Assembly (NCBI GenBank): GCA_021396245.1
Contig: WNYE01000018.1
Coordinates: forward strand, 124,001-188,000
DNA from: Sporothrix humicola
Lineage: Eukaryota > Ascomycota > Sordariomycetes > Ophiostomatales > Ophiostomataceae
Reading direction: 5' to 3'
DNA: 64,000 bases
Part shown: positions 23,725-35,134 of the stretch, one piece after another
How positions within the stretch are numbered: the stretch's first letter is position 1
Layout of the letters: each line of letters opens with the position of its first letter
The notes under the pieces: generated by a model
Told to the model about the DNA's origin: nothing
Seen by the model: the letters and a program-made list of their open reading frames with translations, nothing else
Database searches by the model: none
Translations under genes and position numbers: made by a program

Positions 23725-26265
23725 ATGAGACTCCGCCGCGGCATGGTGCGCGAGTCGTGCGACTTTTGCCACCGGCGCAAGATCAAGTGCGACCGCCTGA
23801 CGCGCAACGACATGGGCCACACGGCGTGCTCGCAGTGTTCGCTGCGGAGTGTTCAGTGCCGCATGGACGACTCGGACGATATCCGGCTGCGGGGGCGGTG
23901 TCGGCCGGGGGCCGTGGGGTCAGTTAGACTTCCGTCGACTCCTCAGACTGCCCCTTCTTCCTCCCATACAGCTGGAACCTCCGCTCGACGGACACTTCGG
24001 CAAAAGGGCGGCCAAGACACTCCAACTGCCGGACGCCTCAGTCTGCCTGTTGCTAGTGCGAGTCCAGTCTCTACAGTGTCCATGTCGTCGATGGACGAGG
24101 CTGCAACAGGATATCGCCAGCCACCCCAGCATATAGCCCAGCCTTTGGCCACAGCATCACTGGCCACTCCGTCGTCAATGAGTCTAGACGTTGCCCACGT
24201 CGATGCAGTTGATCGTCTCTTGGCTCAACAACAACAGGCACCATCTCAGCCTTCTGGAAGCATACTGTCGACTCCGTCACTATCATATAATACAATCAAC
24301 CCGACGAATATCAACGCCATCACAAACGTCCCTCCATCGTCTTCGATGACGGAAGACCTCATGTTTCTGGATGATCCATTCCATCTCAACGCCGACAGCA
24401 TCTTCTTCCTCGATCAGATCTTCACAGGGTATCCCGACGGGCCGGCATATGGATCTGCTCCGACGTGGCCAAACACGACGGGCATGTCAGATCTTCAGAC
24501 ACAGCCTTTGGTCATAAACCCAGTGCAGCAGTCTGTACAACAACCAGTTCTGTCAGCACAGCCAGTCGACTCTGACTCGACTCATCAGCCTCAACAACCT
24601 CAATATCAACAGCAACAGCAAAGTCAACAGCCTCAATCACAGCAAATACCTCCACACCAAGAAGACCCGTCACAGCCTCCGCCAGACGGCCTCAAAGGCG
24701 GCGGCTACGATCCACCGCCATGGGCACGTTGTGGACTGGACGAGTCCACGTTCTTGGACGCTCTGCGCGCCTACTTTTCGTACACCACTCTCTATCTGCC
24801 CATCTTGCTGGAGGACGCCTTCTGGCAGGACTACCATGCCGGCCGGTGCAGCCTCAGCATCATCTATGCCGTCGCCTGCCGAGGCTTGCCGTTTGCCTCG
24901 CCGCCCTCTGCGGAAACCGACCATCGTCTCATCTGGAAGCAGCAGCAGCGCGTCGCCGAGCAGTTCCGCGAAGAGTTTTTCGCCGCGCAGCTGAGCGCCA
25001 ACCGCAACCGGGGCCGCGTGCGGCTCGACGATCTGGAGGCGCTGGCCCTGATGGTGCAGTTCAAGTACCGGGCGGGGGAGCCAGACGCCGACGGAAATAC
25101 GGAGAACAGCTTGTCCCAACTGCACGCCCACCTGGCCGGCCTATACTTGACGCACGACTCGCTGGTGCTGATGACCATGCAGTCGGGCATCGACGTGCCC
25201 GAAGACCCAGGCAGTCAGCCGGCGACGGCCACAGCAACTTCATCTGATCCTACAGCACCCCTAGCCCGTCTCCAGGACCGCCGCACCCTCCTGTTCTGGC
25301 ACGTCTACGGCCTCGACAGCTTCCACTGTCTCGACAAGAAGACACTGAGTCGCATTCCCGACTGCAACCACCATCTTTTGTTGCCCGTCAGCAGTACATC
25401 GTCTGCCTCTGCCTCCTCGTCGTCTTCTCGGTTGACAACCTCCCCGAAGAACTTGCCCAACCTCCCCCGCAACCCAGAAGAGGCCCGCGGCTACCTCGAT
25501 GCCGTCCTCGATCTCGCCGTCATTGCCCGCAAAGCACTGGTCACATTAAGCAACGCAACCGCCCGCCGCAGCGGCGTCCGCCCCGACAAACTCGAGGCTG
25601 TCTACGGGCTGCTCGAGCAGTGGCGCCGCACCGCCTGTCCGCCACACTTGCGGCGGCAAAAAGACCAGAGCGGCCACCTGTCGCTGTCCGTCGGCGCGGT
25701 CGGCGGCCAAATCCAGCTCCACCGCGCCGTCATCTGGATCCTGGAGATCAACATCTACCTCCAGATTGAGGACTGCGTGGCCGAGTATGGCATCCATGTC
25801 GATAAGAGTGGCGACGCCTCCCTCAACCGCGAAGTCGTCTACCTCTGCGTCGAGTCCGAGACTGTGAGGCAACTCCGTGACTCTGTCGAGATTGCCCGCT
25901 CCATGCTGCAGTACGACAAGTCCAGCCGCAAGGGCACGACGTTCTCGCTGCCCGATCTGGGAACGTCCATCATCCGCGACTGCTGCATTGGTCTGGCGCA
26001 GTGGGCCTGTGACCGGGGAAACGAGAAGAAACATCAGAAACCGCCGACGATCATGCGCGGGCGGGCCAATATGTCGACAGCAAACGAGGCCGCCGAGATC
26101 GCCGAGAAACGACGCATCATGGCCACGTACCTCGAGGCGGCCACTGTCTTGCGAGATGCAGCTGCCACCGCCGTCTCCAACAACGACACGCAGCCCAACA
26201 TTGACAACCTCGACAAACGGATTGCTACTCTCGTCGAGGCTATGGAAGACTTGGCGGCAGAGTGA
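23725..26265 (+). CDS. Zn(II)2Cys6 transcription factor with fungal-specific domain
   Basis: Single exon of 846 residues from the ATG at 23725. The open frame extends further upstream but without another ATG. The DNA-binding cluster is at the very N-terminus: C12-x2-C15-x6-C22-x12-C35-x2-C38-x6-C45, with the basic loop HRRKIKC. Residues about 60-330 are low-complexity and Gln/Ser/Pro-rich (QQQQ stretches), typical of an activation region. From about residue 340 the fungal-specific regulatory domain follows, with motifs AYFSYTTLYLPILLEDAFW and LSIIYAVACRGLPF, and later LFWHVYGLDSFHCLDKKTLSRIPD. A nuclear, sequence-specific regulator is well supported. Target genes are unknown, though the divergent RTA1-like gene is the nearest candidate. 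Confidence 0.93.
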   Translation: MRLRRGMVRESCDFCHRRKIKCDRLTRNDMGHTACSQCSLRSVQCRMDDSDDIRLRGRCRPGAVGSVRLPSTPQTAPSSSHTAGTSARRTLRQKGGQDTPTAGRLSLPVASASPVSTVSMSSMDEAATGYRQPPQHIAQPLATASLATPSSMSLDVAHVDAVDRLLAQQQQAPSQPSGSILSTPSLSYNTINPTNINAITNVPPSSSMTEDLMFLDDPFHLNADSIFFLDQIFTGYPDGPAYGSAPTWPNTTGMSDLQTQPLVINPVQQSVQQPVLSAQPVDSDSTHQPQQPQYQQQQQSQQPQSQQIPPHQEDPSQPPPDGLKGGGYDPPPWARCGLDESTFLDALRAYFSYTTLYLPILLEDAFWQDYHAGRCSLSIIYAVACRGLPFASPPSAETDHRLIWKQQQRVAEQFREEFFAAQLSANRNRGRVRLDDLEALALMVQFKYRAGEPDADGNTENSLSQLHAHLAGLYLTHDSLVLMTMQSGIDVPEDPGSQPATATATSSDPTAPLARLQDRRTLLFWHVYGLDSFHCLDKKTLSRIPDCNHHLLLPVSSTSSASASSSSSRLTTSPKNLPNLPRNPEEARGYLDAVLDLAVIARKALVTLSNATARRSGVRPDKLEAVYGLLEQWRRTACPPHLRRQKDQSGHLSLSVGAVGGQIQLHRAVIWILEINIYLQIEDCVAEYGIHVDKSGDASLNREVVYLCVESETVRQLRDSVEIARSMLQYDKSSRKGTTFSLPDLGTSIIRDCCIGLAQWACDRGNEKKHQKPPTIMRGRANMSTANEAAEIAEKRRIMATYLEAATVLRDAAATAVSNNDTQPNIDNLDKRIATLVEAMEDLAAE

Positions 26266-29200
26266 AGATAACGAATGATGTACTATTTAGAATATATTTC
26301 AATAATTATGGCAAAGAATAAATTACGGATATAACCGGACAATGAGGGTGGCTGGTTTTATTTTATTGCTTTTGCACTTGGTTTAAAATTTTAAATGCCT
26401 GAATTTTATTTAATAATCATATTTTTAATTCGGGTCTATGTTCATGGTTCATAGTTCATTCATTTTATTTTCACAAAATAAAAGAATTGATAATAATGTA
26501 TCGAAAATCAAATCAAAGTCTTTGCCGACCATAAAATCGTAAAAGATTGTGAATTCATAATGAAAATTTTCATTTTGTCAAACGAATGTCAAGATGACGT
26601 CAACAGAGCCTCATCAACCATGGTGGCTTTGTTGTTTTCAATATTATCTCCAACTGCTGATGCTGCGCTGGTTGCACTTGTTATTACACTTTAATTCGGC
26701 ATCCAGCCAGCACAGCACATCAGCACAACAGGCACGGCATGTTGACGCCCGTTTGAGGTTGCACTGCTAGTAAGATGATACGAAAGTGAAGATCCTGGTA
26801 AGAGTAGGATTCTGGCCTAGATCTTCGGCAGCAGGGCAGAATCTGAGGAGAGATTCGGTCTGTCGTGATGTTAAAGTTAAATGCTGAATACCGAATGCTG
26901 AGACGCAGGTGACTCGGCATACTTTTACACTGCAGTGTTGATCACTGTTGTCGTGGGGAGATGTTATGTTGTATCGATTGTGCTCGACTTGTACGCCGAA
27001 CTCTGACGCCCTGCAGTGCCGTTGTCTGTTGTCACTCACAAAAAAGTGTATTCTTTTCTCCTCCACCAATCACACACCCCGGCCGGTGTTTCTTGTTCAG
27101 CTGGGCATGGCCCTCGAGTGCAGCTTTGAGTGCAGCCTCTTCCTGCAAGGAGCCGCAGAATAGCAGCCCCTCTCCAAGACCTTTACAAAGAAAGTAGTTC
27201 CACACGAGGCCAGACTCAAAGTGATAGTGCACGTCTTCTCTTGGACATTCCTATTTCCTACTCCTCCCGTTGAATGCCCTGGTATTCTCTGCTACGTTTT
27301 CTTATGCCCTGTTTCGGTCTGTGCACTTGTACAGCCTTGTCCACGTCTCCGTTATGTCTCCCTTCTTCACATTACAAACCTGCCGGTATGCCGGTCTACC
27401 GGTCTACCCCTACAGTCTCCTTCTGTAGTCTTCTCTGCTGGCCATCCATGTTTGGGTCAAATGTCAGCTTGTCCAGGAAGGCGCAGCAATGCTCACGTGG
27501 TGTTGTTGCTTTTCAATGAACTTTCTTTTCTTTTGTCATCTTTTCTTTCCCCTCTTTTGTTTCTTTTCTCTCGCGTATATTTTCTGTCTGCGTCTCTTTC
27601 GTGCAGAGGACGTGCTTTCTCCACCCCTTGCCTTGTCGCTTTCCCTTGCTTTGTACGGAGTACTCCGCAAGATACTATGTACTATTGCCTGCCCGACAAT
27701 AACAATAGTGTCTGCACGTTATGATTGTGATAAACAGAACTGCGATATCGCGTGGTGATAAATGTTGAAAAGTACTGATTGAAATAGGGAATCAAAGTAG
27801 AAGATAAGTAACAAATAAACTGATAGAGGCTAGCTTTGAGCAATACACCTTTACCATTCAAACGTCACAAGACAGTGATTATTTGGGCATTCACTTGAAT
27901 TATACAGCACTGGAATGTCCATCTATGCGATCACCGTGGATTTTCCACGATGACCACTCTGCTGGGTCGGCTGGGTCTGCTGGCCATCGGGCGTTCTAGG
28001 TTGGTCTACTCCGTACTGCAAGTTTATTATGTTGTCGGATTTACTTGATTTTCTTGGTTCCCTGATCTTCCAATTTTCTGATTCTCTGATCGTAATTGCG
28101 ACCCTGATGAGCACTTCCACTTGCAATGATTTTCGATGAGCTTGCTAAATGGGATGGACGGCCGATAGCGCGGTGCCGCATTCTTCCACTCTGCATCGCG
28201 CCAGCCACGCCGCATCACGAATTATGACGTTAGACGGGCAGACATCAGGGACCAGAGTTCCAAGCCAGTCAACAAAAAGTGAGAAAAAAAAGGAATGCCA
28301 ACGGAGAATTCAACAAGTCGGCCACCATGACCGCCAGACCATATTGGGTAAAGTGTCTCTCTCCCTTTTGATTCTCTTTTTTTTTTACTCTCTCTCATTT
28401 TACATTCTTCTTCCCATATGCTGTCTGTCGTCTTCTCGATTGCCTTGACATGCATTGCAGACAGACACCACCTGCATGGGGTGCCGAGATTGTGGGACCA
28501 ACCGACCCAAACCCATGCAGCCCGCATGCATCGTGCACGCGCCGCCGCATGTTTTGCTTGCTTCTGCTTGCTTTTTGCATGCTTTTTGTTTGATTTCTCC
28601 CAGTCTTTTCTCCGTCTTTCAGCTTGACCAGCATCCGCTAAGAGACCAAAGTGGGGCCGAGTTCAGCTGGCATGGTCAACGCGGACGCAGAAGCAGGGCA
28701 TCCTATTGGCCGGCAGAACAACAAGAAATGGGGAAGAAGGAAAAAAGACGAATTAAAGATTTCAAGAGTGTAAAAGTGTGGAAGAAAGAAGCGTGAATTA
28801 AATTTAAAGATTGGGGAAGATGAAGGATGGCGGGACATGGTGGGAAGATTCGGGAGGAATCAAAGAACAAAAGGAATTAAACAAGTGCCACAGAAGAAGT
28901 AAAAATAAATCAAAGGAGTACGTCGTAGATATCAAAATAGGTGCACAGAGGACAACGGCCTTGTGATTTCTCGCCTATTTTCTCCATATCTTTGGATACT
29001 GTTAAGCTCGTCAGGGGATACGTTGAGACAGTTATTGTGTTTTCTTTTTCTTTCCTTTCTGTGCGTGCTCTCTCTTTTCTGTCGGGGTCGATTCCTGATC
29101 GAATGGGTGGCTGTGAGTGCGGACAAGTGTTGTACGGATGGTCTAACCAAAATAGAACGGACTGCAGCGCTGATCCGGTATCCGAAGACGACAGAACACC

Positions 29201-31185
29201 CGTAGCGAGTAAAAATAAATGTTCTTGTCCTTTTTTTTCTCTCCAAAATCAATAAACCACGCAACAACCAACAACCACTTGCGTTAAACTCCACACATCT
29301 ACCCATCTGTGAAAGAATCCTTCCCGGGCACTGCATCGTAGACTAGGCCTGGAGCGATCAAGTAAAGGAATAAAGAATAGACGAATAAAAAAAATAAGCG
29401 AGCAAACAAACAAACGAACGGGTGGTCCGGCGGTAATTACCGAGCGGGTGCACCGTGAGCTATCTCTTTGCGTACAAGGAAACTGAAAAGTCTGTATGCG
29501 AGAAAAGCTAGACGTCTGAATGACAGACTATGACATGAGAGAGTGGACAAGACACAGACAATACGATAGTGGAGTACTGAGTATTAATCAAGACTATGTG
29601 CATGTTTCGGCCCCGATGGCCGTCAAAAAGCAGTAGAACCGATATGCAGGAGCACCAAGGTAGTTAGCAAGAAGAGTTAACCAGTTAGAAGATAAAAGAT
29701 AAAAAATAAATCAAAAAAGAGAGAGAATAAAATAAGTGTATCCTTCCTTCCCAACAGGTACAAAGGAGCCTCCTCTCTGGACCCGAGACTTCCTCGACAA
29801 AGAATGATGCCATGTTTGTAAGAATATTGATTTTCTGACAGTCCAGATACAACCGGTATTATTTCTTGCCTCTACGTTCGCCGAATTTGATGCAGACAAG
29901 CCAGGGACAGCTAACAGAGACACCAAAGACACCAGGAACATCGGCACGAGACAGGCACGCTTGGCTCCTTGCGTTTGTTTGATATTGCACTTGGGTAGTT
30001 GGTCTGTTGAATGCTTGGCTCTTCTTTGTCTCTACTTGTCTCTACTTTGTTTTAATGTCTATGTCTCTGTCCTGATGTCTCTGTCTTGGTTAGTCTCCGT
30101 GGGACAAGGACTCCTCATAGGGCGGTGCACACCCTTTCATCCAGTGCCTGGGCAAAACTGCACACCCTTTTCGTGTCGCAGCCTCAGTTTTGGATATGGA
30201 GCTTTATGGATTTAATAGAGTTTTTGAGCTGGGCAGGGGTATCTCTAGGCAGAGCTGTGCACTTGAGCCTCGTTCTATTTGTTGATATCCTTCGTGTTGA
30301 GCTGGCCTTGCTGCTTCTCCATGTGTTGTATGCCTTCAAGGGCCAAGAGTCTACCCGCATCCCGACAAACTTTCCGAAGTTCTTTCTTATTTCTTTCCTT
30401 CTCACCTCTTTCACTTTTATTGCCTTTTTGACAGCATCTAAGCCTTCTTATTACACACCCCTTTGTTCCTCCGCAGTCTTGGTCTTCGGCTGGTCCCTCG
30501 TCCGTGTTGAAATACTGACATAGTGACATACGACGGATGATGTTGGACTGAAAGGAAGCTACGGACAATAAACAAAAAGACCCGTTTTCCTGCGTTAGCT
30601 ATTGCTCAAGAAACAATATTGTCTGTGCTTCTTCTTTCTTTTTCTTCGTTCTCTTTTATTCTTTTTATTTTCTTCTCTTATTCTTTCCATCTTTTATTCT
30701 TTTATTCCTTCTCTTTTCCTCTGCCCACCCCCGCCCACCTCAGCTCCCCTGGCCGCCCTAGCTTCGTTGGATCAGACACTACGAATACAAGAAGCGCCGT
30801 TAGTCCCCTCTTTGCCGTTTTTTGCCTGCCTTTTGTCTTTTTTTGTCCCTTTTAAATCCTTTATGCCATGTCGAGTTCAGCTCCAACTGTCACCGACTTG
30901 CCACATGCCGGTTGAAAGTGTTCCTGGTGTTTGGGCGTCAACTCTAGACTTTGAGGAACTTTGAGGAAAACTGATTTCGAAAAAGAAAGCCAGGACCATC
31001 AACTGAAACGAAAAACAAGGAAACGATCAACCACACCAGCTGAACATTTGTCGTGTCGACCTGAACGTTATTTCTTACAATTCTGAATTTGCCTTTGCTT
31101 TGCCTTTGCCTTTGCCTATTTTCTTTTCTTGTTGTTGCTTTACTTTGATTTTTATTTTCTTTCCTCCCCCTCCCTCCCCTCCATC
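26266..31185. other. 4.9-kb intergenic region
   Basis: No gene seen. The first 450 bp are very AT-rich. Plus-strand pyrimidine-rich blocks lie at 27.5-27.6 and 30.6-30.8 kb, and a (TTTGCC)n-like run at 31088-31117 just before the next gene. TACGGAGTACTCCG occurs at 27654-27667 and TACTCCGTAC at 28007-28016. Open frames in the pyrimidine blocks (for example 27221-27724) are compositional. Confidence 0.55.
27654..27667. promoter_or_regulatory. CGGAGTACTCCG palindrome
   Basis: The 12-bp core 27656-27667 is a perfect palindrome containing inverted CGG/CCG triplets. It is the most complete copy of a motif that recurs in the non-coding parts of this window. It could be a zinc-cluster-type site or a dispersed repeat; its function is unknown. 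Confidence 0.4.
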
Positions 31186-33194
31186 ATGGAGGAGGACGGC
31201 CTCTCGTCGAGCTTCTCGACGTTTTCGCCGATACTCTCGAGTCAACAACATCTCCAGAGTCAACATTTTGACCAGAGCCTCGACCAGACGCTCGAACTCC
31301 AGTCCCAACAAATTCAAACACAGCTCGAGTCGCACCTGTTGACCCTTCCCTCACAACAACAACTCCCAGAGCCGTCGACAGCCCTCATCCCGACAACGTC
31401 GTCTTCTTCGGTACCGACTTCGTCGTCAGCATCAGCACCCCCTTCTTCAGAAACCCGCGGCCGGTCTCGGCAGCCCAGCACTCGTCGGCGAACCAAACTG
31501 TCTTCCCAAGAGCGAGCCAAGATCCTCGAAGTCCGGCGGCAGCGGGCGTGTCTGCGGTGCAAGATGTTGAAAATCCAGTGCAGCAAGGAGAACCCGTGCA
31601 AGCCGTGTCTGTCGTCGGCCGTGAGGGGGTATGAGCGTAAAGTTCTGTCGTTTTGCTACTGTGTCCGCACCCGCTTTGTCGATGTCGACATTTTTCAGAG
31701 GAGTGCGTCCCCAGTCTACCCACGTATTCATATTTGATTATCGTCCCTAACTTTTCAGGCGAAAGCGGCCCTCCGCCGGAAATTCCTCCATCAATCAAGG
31801 CCCTGATGGACCAGGTCGAGCGGCCGACGCTTCCACCCGGCGCTGTCGAAGAGTCCTCGTCCTCGTCGTCTTCGGCAACTCCTTCAACATCATCCACCCC
31901 TTCCGCCTCAGCAACAGCAACACACGACGTTTTCGAGGATACACTCCTGCGGTGGCTCACAAGTCCCGATCATGCGCCTCCAGAGGGCACCAGCAGCATT
32001 GTCGCTCTGCTCTACGACCTAGTAGGACACGCCGACAGTTTGCGGGCCGCCGTCGACGATCGTCTTCCTGCTGATTTCCAGACATTTCTGTTTACAACAT
32101 CGCTGGCCCACACGGGCTGGCGCGGCGGCGATCCACACGTCACGCACCGCGATCTGTGTATTGCGGGCCATGTCTGTGGATCGAGGATTGTGCGGCGACT
32201 CGATCGTATTTTGACGCCCCAGTTTCTCGCAAAGTGCGACCGGACGACCCATCGGGCCCTGCTGCTCCTCGTATTTGGCGTTATCCTGGGCGTCTCGTAC
32301 AGCACCCGCCTCACGACGTCGCCCTCCTTTCCGCACGACCTGCTGGGCGCCGAAATGCGGCACAGCCCGACGCTGTGGCTCGCCATGAAGGAGCATCTGG
32401 CGCAGATGCTCGCCCACCACCTGATTTTCCTGGGTTCGACGCTCGGTATTAAGTTGGACACGGCCGCCGAAAAGACAATTATCGACACCGCCGTCGACCG
32501 CTGGCACAAGCCCGAGCGGAGTCTGTGGGCCGGTTTCTCGGGTGCGTCACTAAATACGCCGACCGCCACGCCGATGCAAATACCCGTTTCCTTGTCCGAA
32601 GACACCTTGATCGCCCGCACGTTTGGCGCCCGTCTCGGCGACTTTAATTCGTTTGACACGCTTCCCTCGCAGTACCACGACCACACGCGGCCACGGACCG
32701 TGGGCTCGCCGTCTCTGTCCACCGTCACGACGACCACAACAACTGCCCCTGCCTCTGCCTCTGTCTCAGGGACAGCCACAGCCACGGCCACTGGCTCGCC
32801 TTCGATGATGAGCCGCATGGCCCGCATGTCCATTGTCGCCCTCAGCGATCCGGATCTGCTCCAACTCCAGGCCGTCCCGCCCATGTCCGACGACGACTAC
32901 AGCGCCAACCCCGAGTCCTTTTACAACATGGACACCCACGAAGTGCCAGACATGTCGCTCGTCGGGACCGGGCCGACCGATCTCGACTTTTCAAGAGGGT
33001 TGGCCGCGCACGGAGGTGGTCCTGGCCAACCCGGTCGGATGGGCGATCCAAACGACGGCGGGACGCCGCACACCCGCAAGAAACGCTCCGTCTGGATCGT
33101 CCGGCCCTTTGACGACGGCGGCCACCGCGATCCCGTCTCGGTCTTTGCGCGCTTCCAGCTACAGCGAGGACAGAATCTAGGGTTGTTTGTGTAG
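31186..33194 (+). CDS. Zn(II)2Cys6-like transcription factor with widened last loop
   Basis: Two exons, 31186-31702 and 31759-33194, give 650 residues. The 56-nt intron has donor GTGCGT, branch CCTAAC and acceptor TTCAG. Residues 1-90 are Gln/Ser-rich, followed by a basic stretch (STRRRTKLSSQERAK). The metal cluster is C122-x2-C125-x6-C132-x5-C138-x2-C141, with the sixth ligand C157 or C159, so the last spacing is 15-17 residues instead of the usual 6-9. The cluster is followed by CVRTRFVDVDIF, as in fungal regulators where the finger runs into an R-F-x-D-V-x-I-F motif. The central part (residues about 200-460) is helical and hydrophobic. The C-terminus is Ser/Thr/Pro-rich, ending with WIVRPFDDGGHRDPVSVFARFQL. 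Nuclear regulator; targets unknown. The ATG at 31186 follows a CT-rich leader. Confidence 0.8.
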
Positions 33195-35134
33195 ACCAAG
33201 GCTTTCTTTAATGTTTCTTTGGCGTTGGTTTTTTCACATAATATTTAATGATTCACGATAGCATGCTCGCTCGGTTAGCGATTGCAATGGATGGGTTCAG
33301 GCTCGAATGCATTTGATTTTACTTGAACGTCTACATTTTACACTTTTCAATAAACAGAAAACAGTATAAATCTCTGGAAGCTATCTACTGTCACCTTCTA
33401 CTTGCAGACTATTCCGATGGATACAACGGCGGTATCCGCTCTCTTTGATAACAACACATCAAGGATATCATCCGGACAATCGCCGGGTGACTCACGGAGA
33501 GAGATCTGATTCGGTTGTTGCCGTTGACATATTCCCGAGATTTTGAAAAGTTTAGTGGTAACTGTTTAGTAAGGACGAAGATTATTCACAAGCTGAATTT
33601 TCTATTCATTTTTGAAGAATATGTGTGTGTACTTCTCTTTAAGAGCATTGATGCGGATTGTCAGTTGTTCAACATGATGGGATATTGGATGAGTCAACAA
33701 ACAACAGACACTGGATCATCCAGAAGAAAACCAAAAGAACAAGGAGAGGAAAGAAGAGAGAACAACATTGAGATACATAAGTCATATAGAAGGAAGAGTA
33801 AATGAAATTCAGATTTAATTGATTTTGAATAGCGTTTAATATTTGACTTGCACCGAGTTCCAAAGATGCGCAGTAGCTCAAACTACGCGATGATGTAAAC
33901 AAATGTTGGCCTCATGAGGCTAAAAGACGCTAAATCCACTGCAAGTTGAGGCCCTGCTGAGGCCGTACTACAACAACATGCTGGGCAACAGTGAGCATGC
34001 AGAGTATCCCCAAAATGCCAAAGAAATTGCTCATAAAAAATTGCATAAATTGTTTTCTTTATTGGAGACGAGAATGCCGACATTGAGGCCGCTTTAACAG
34101 TTTGTATTGCCAAAGGAAGGCTTGCTTACTGGATTCGGAAGTGTGACTCTTAGCGCCAAAAGTACTAAATCCACTGTTTACACCAGTCGAGCGGCAACGA
34201 TGTAATGGACAATGGGCAATATCCAGTGACCATGGCCTGTGTTTGTTTTACAGAATTTCACAAAAATCCAGAGAAGTATAACATCGAGTTCATGGTAGCA
34301 AATTGCATGTCAACGGTTGATGACTCGTGATATTCTACTTGATTTCAAGAGTCAAGCATTTCCACGTGGAGAAACTGTCGGCCTCATTCTTGGCAGGCTG
34401 CCAGGCTGTAAAAAGAGGATCAGACCCACTGTAGCTTAAGGCAGTGTAAGTCAAAGTACCCGAGTACATCAAAAGAAGAAATCTGATCACTTTTCATCGT
34501 GCTCTACATCTATTTTCAACTGGAACATTATCGTGTTTTTGTAGTGTTTGTACTGCTGCTCAAGCTCCCAAATCCCAAGCACTTTCAGCGTAGATAGAGT
34601 CCGAGATGCGACGTCGCATTTCGTATTTTTCGACTCACCGGAAGTGAGGCCAAGTCTTGATATGAGACTGTGATTTGGTATCTTCTGTCTCCAACAAACA
34701 TCCAATTCCAATCCAAATCCAGATCCAACAGGTTTGCCGCAATCCTTTGGTCCTCTCCCTTCGTATCAATCCGCCTTGCCGGGTGGTAGTCACACGAGCC
34801 AGCACCCAAAAAGGTGTAGAAATCCTCCAACAAACGAGTCCAACCGTTGCAAAAACACACGATCCCCACATGAGTCAAGCGGGGGAAGCTACAACAGGGA
34901 CCAGCACCTGCGACTGCAATTACACTTGCACTTGCACTTGCGATGCTGCGGCTGAGGCCAAAACCACCAATTCGGGACAAAGCCAAACTAAATCTGAGCG
35001 CCATGTTCCCCTGAATTAGACCCTGTTGAGATGAGTGCCTTGTAGGGTGGCGGTAGTACATAAGACGAAGACCGTCCGTGTCTTCTCATGATATTTTGAG
35101 ATAATCAATCAAATCAAACACCACAGTCATCACC
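33195..35134. other. AT-rich intergenic region
   Basis: No supported gene. AT-rich from about 33.2 to 34.6 kb. The string TAAATCCACTG appears twice (near 33933 and 34171), possibly marking decayed repeat DNA. A short TTGCAC repeat lies at about 34923-34941. A small inverted repeat, GAAGAC / GTCTTC with a 7-nt loop, lies at 35067-35085, 50 bp before the next ATG. Confidence 0.5.

Noticed and set aside
31621..31700. Alternative intron in the second Zn(II)2Cys6 gene (donor 31621 GTGAGG, acceptor at 31700)
   Set aside because: It is in frame and gives C-LSSAE-C, but removes the conserved-looking RGYERKVLSF and CVRTRFVDVDIF segment; the later intron 31703-31758 has better signals. Left as a test in the findings.
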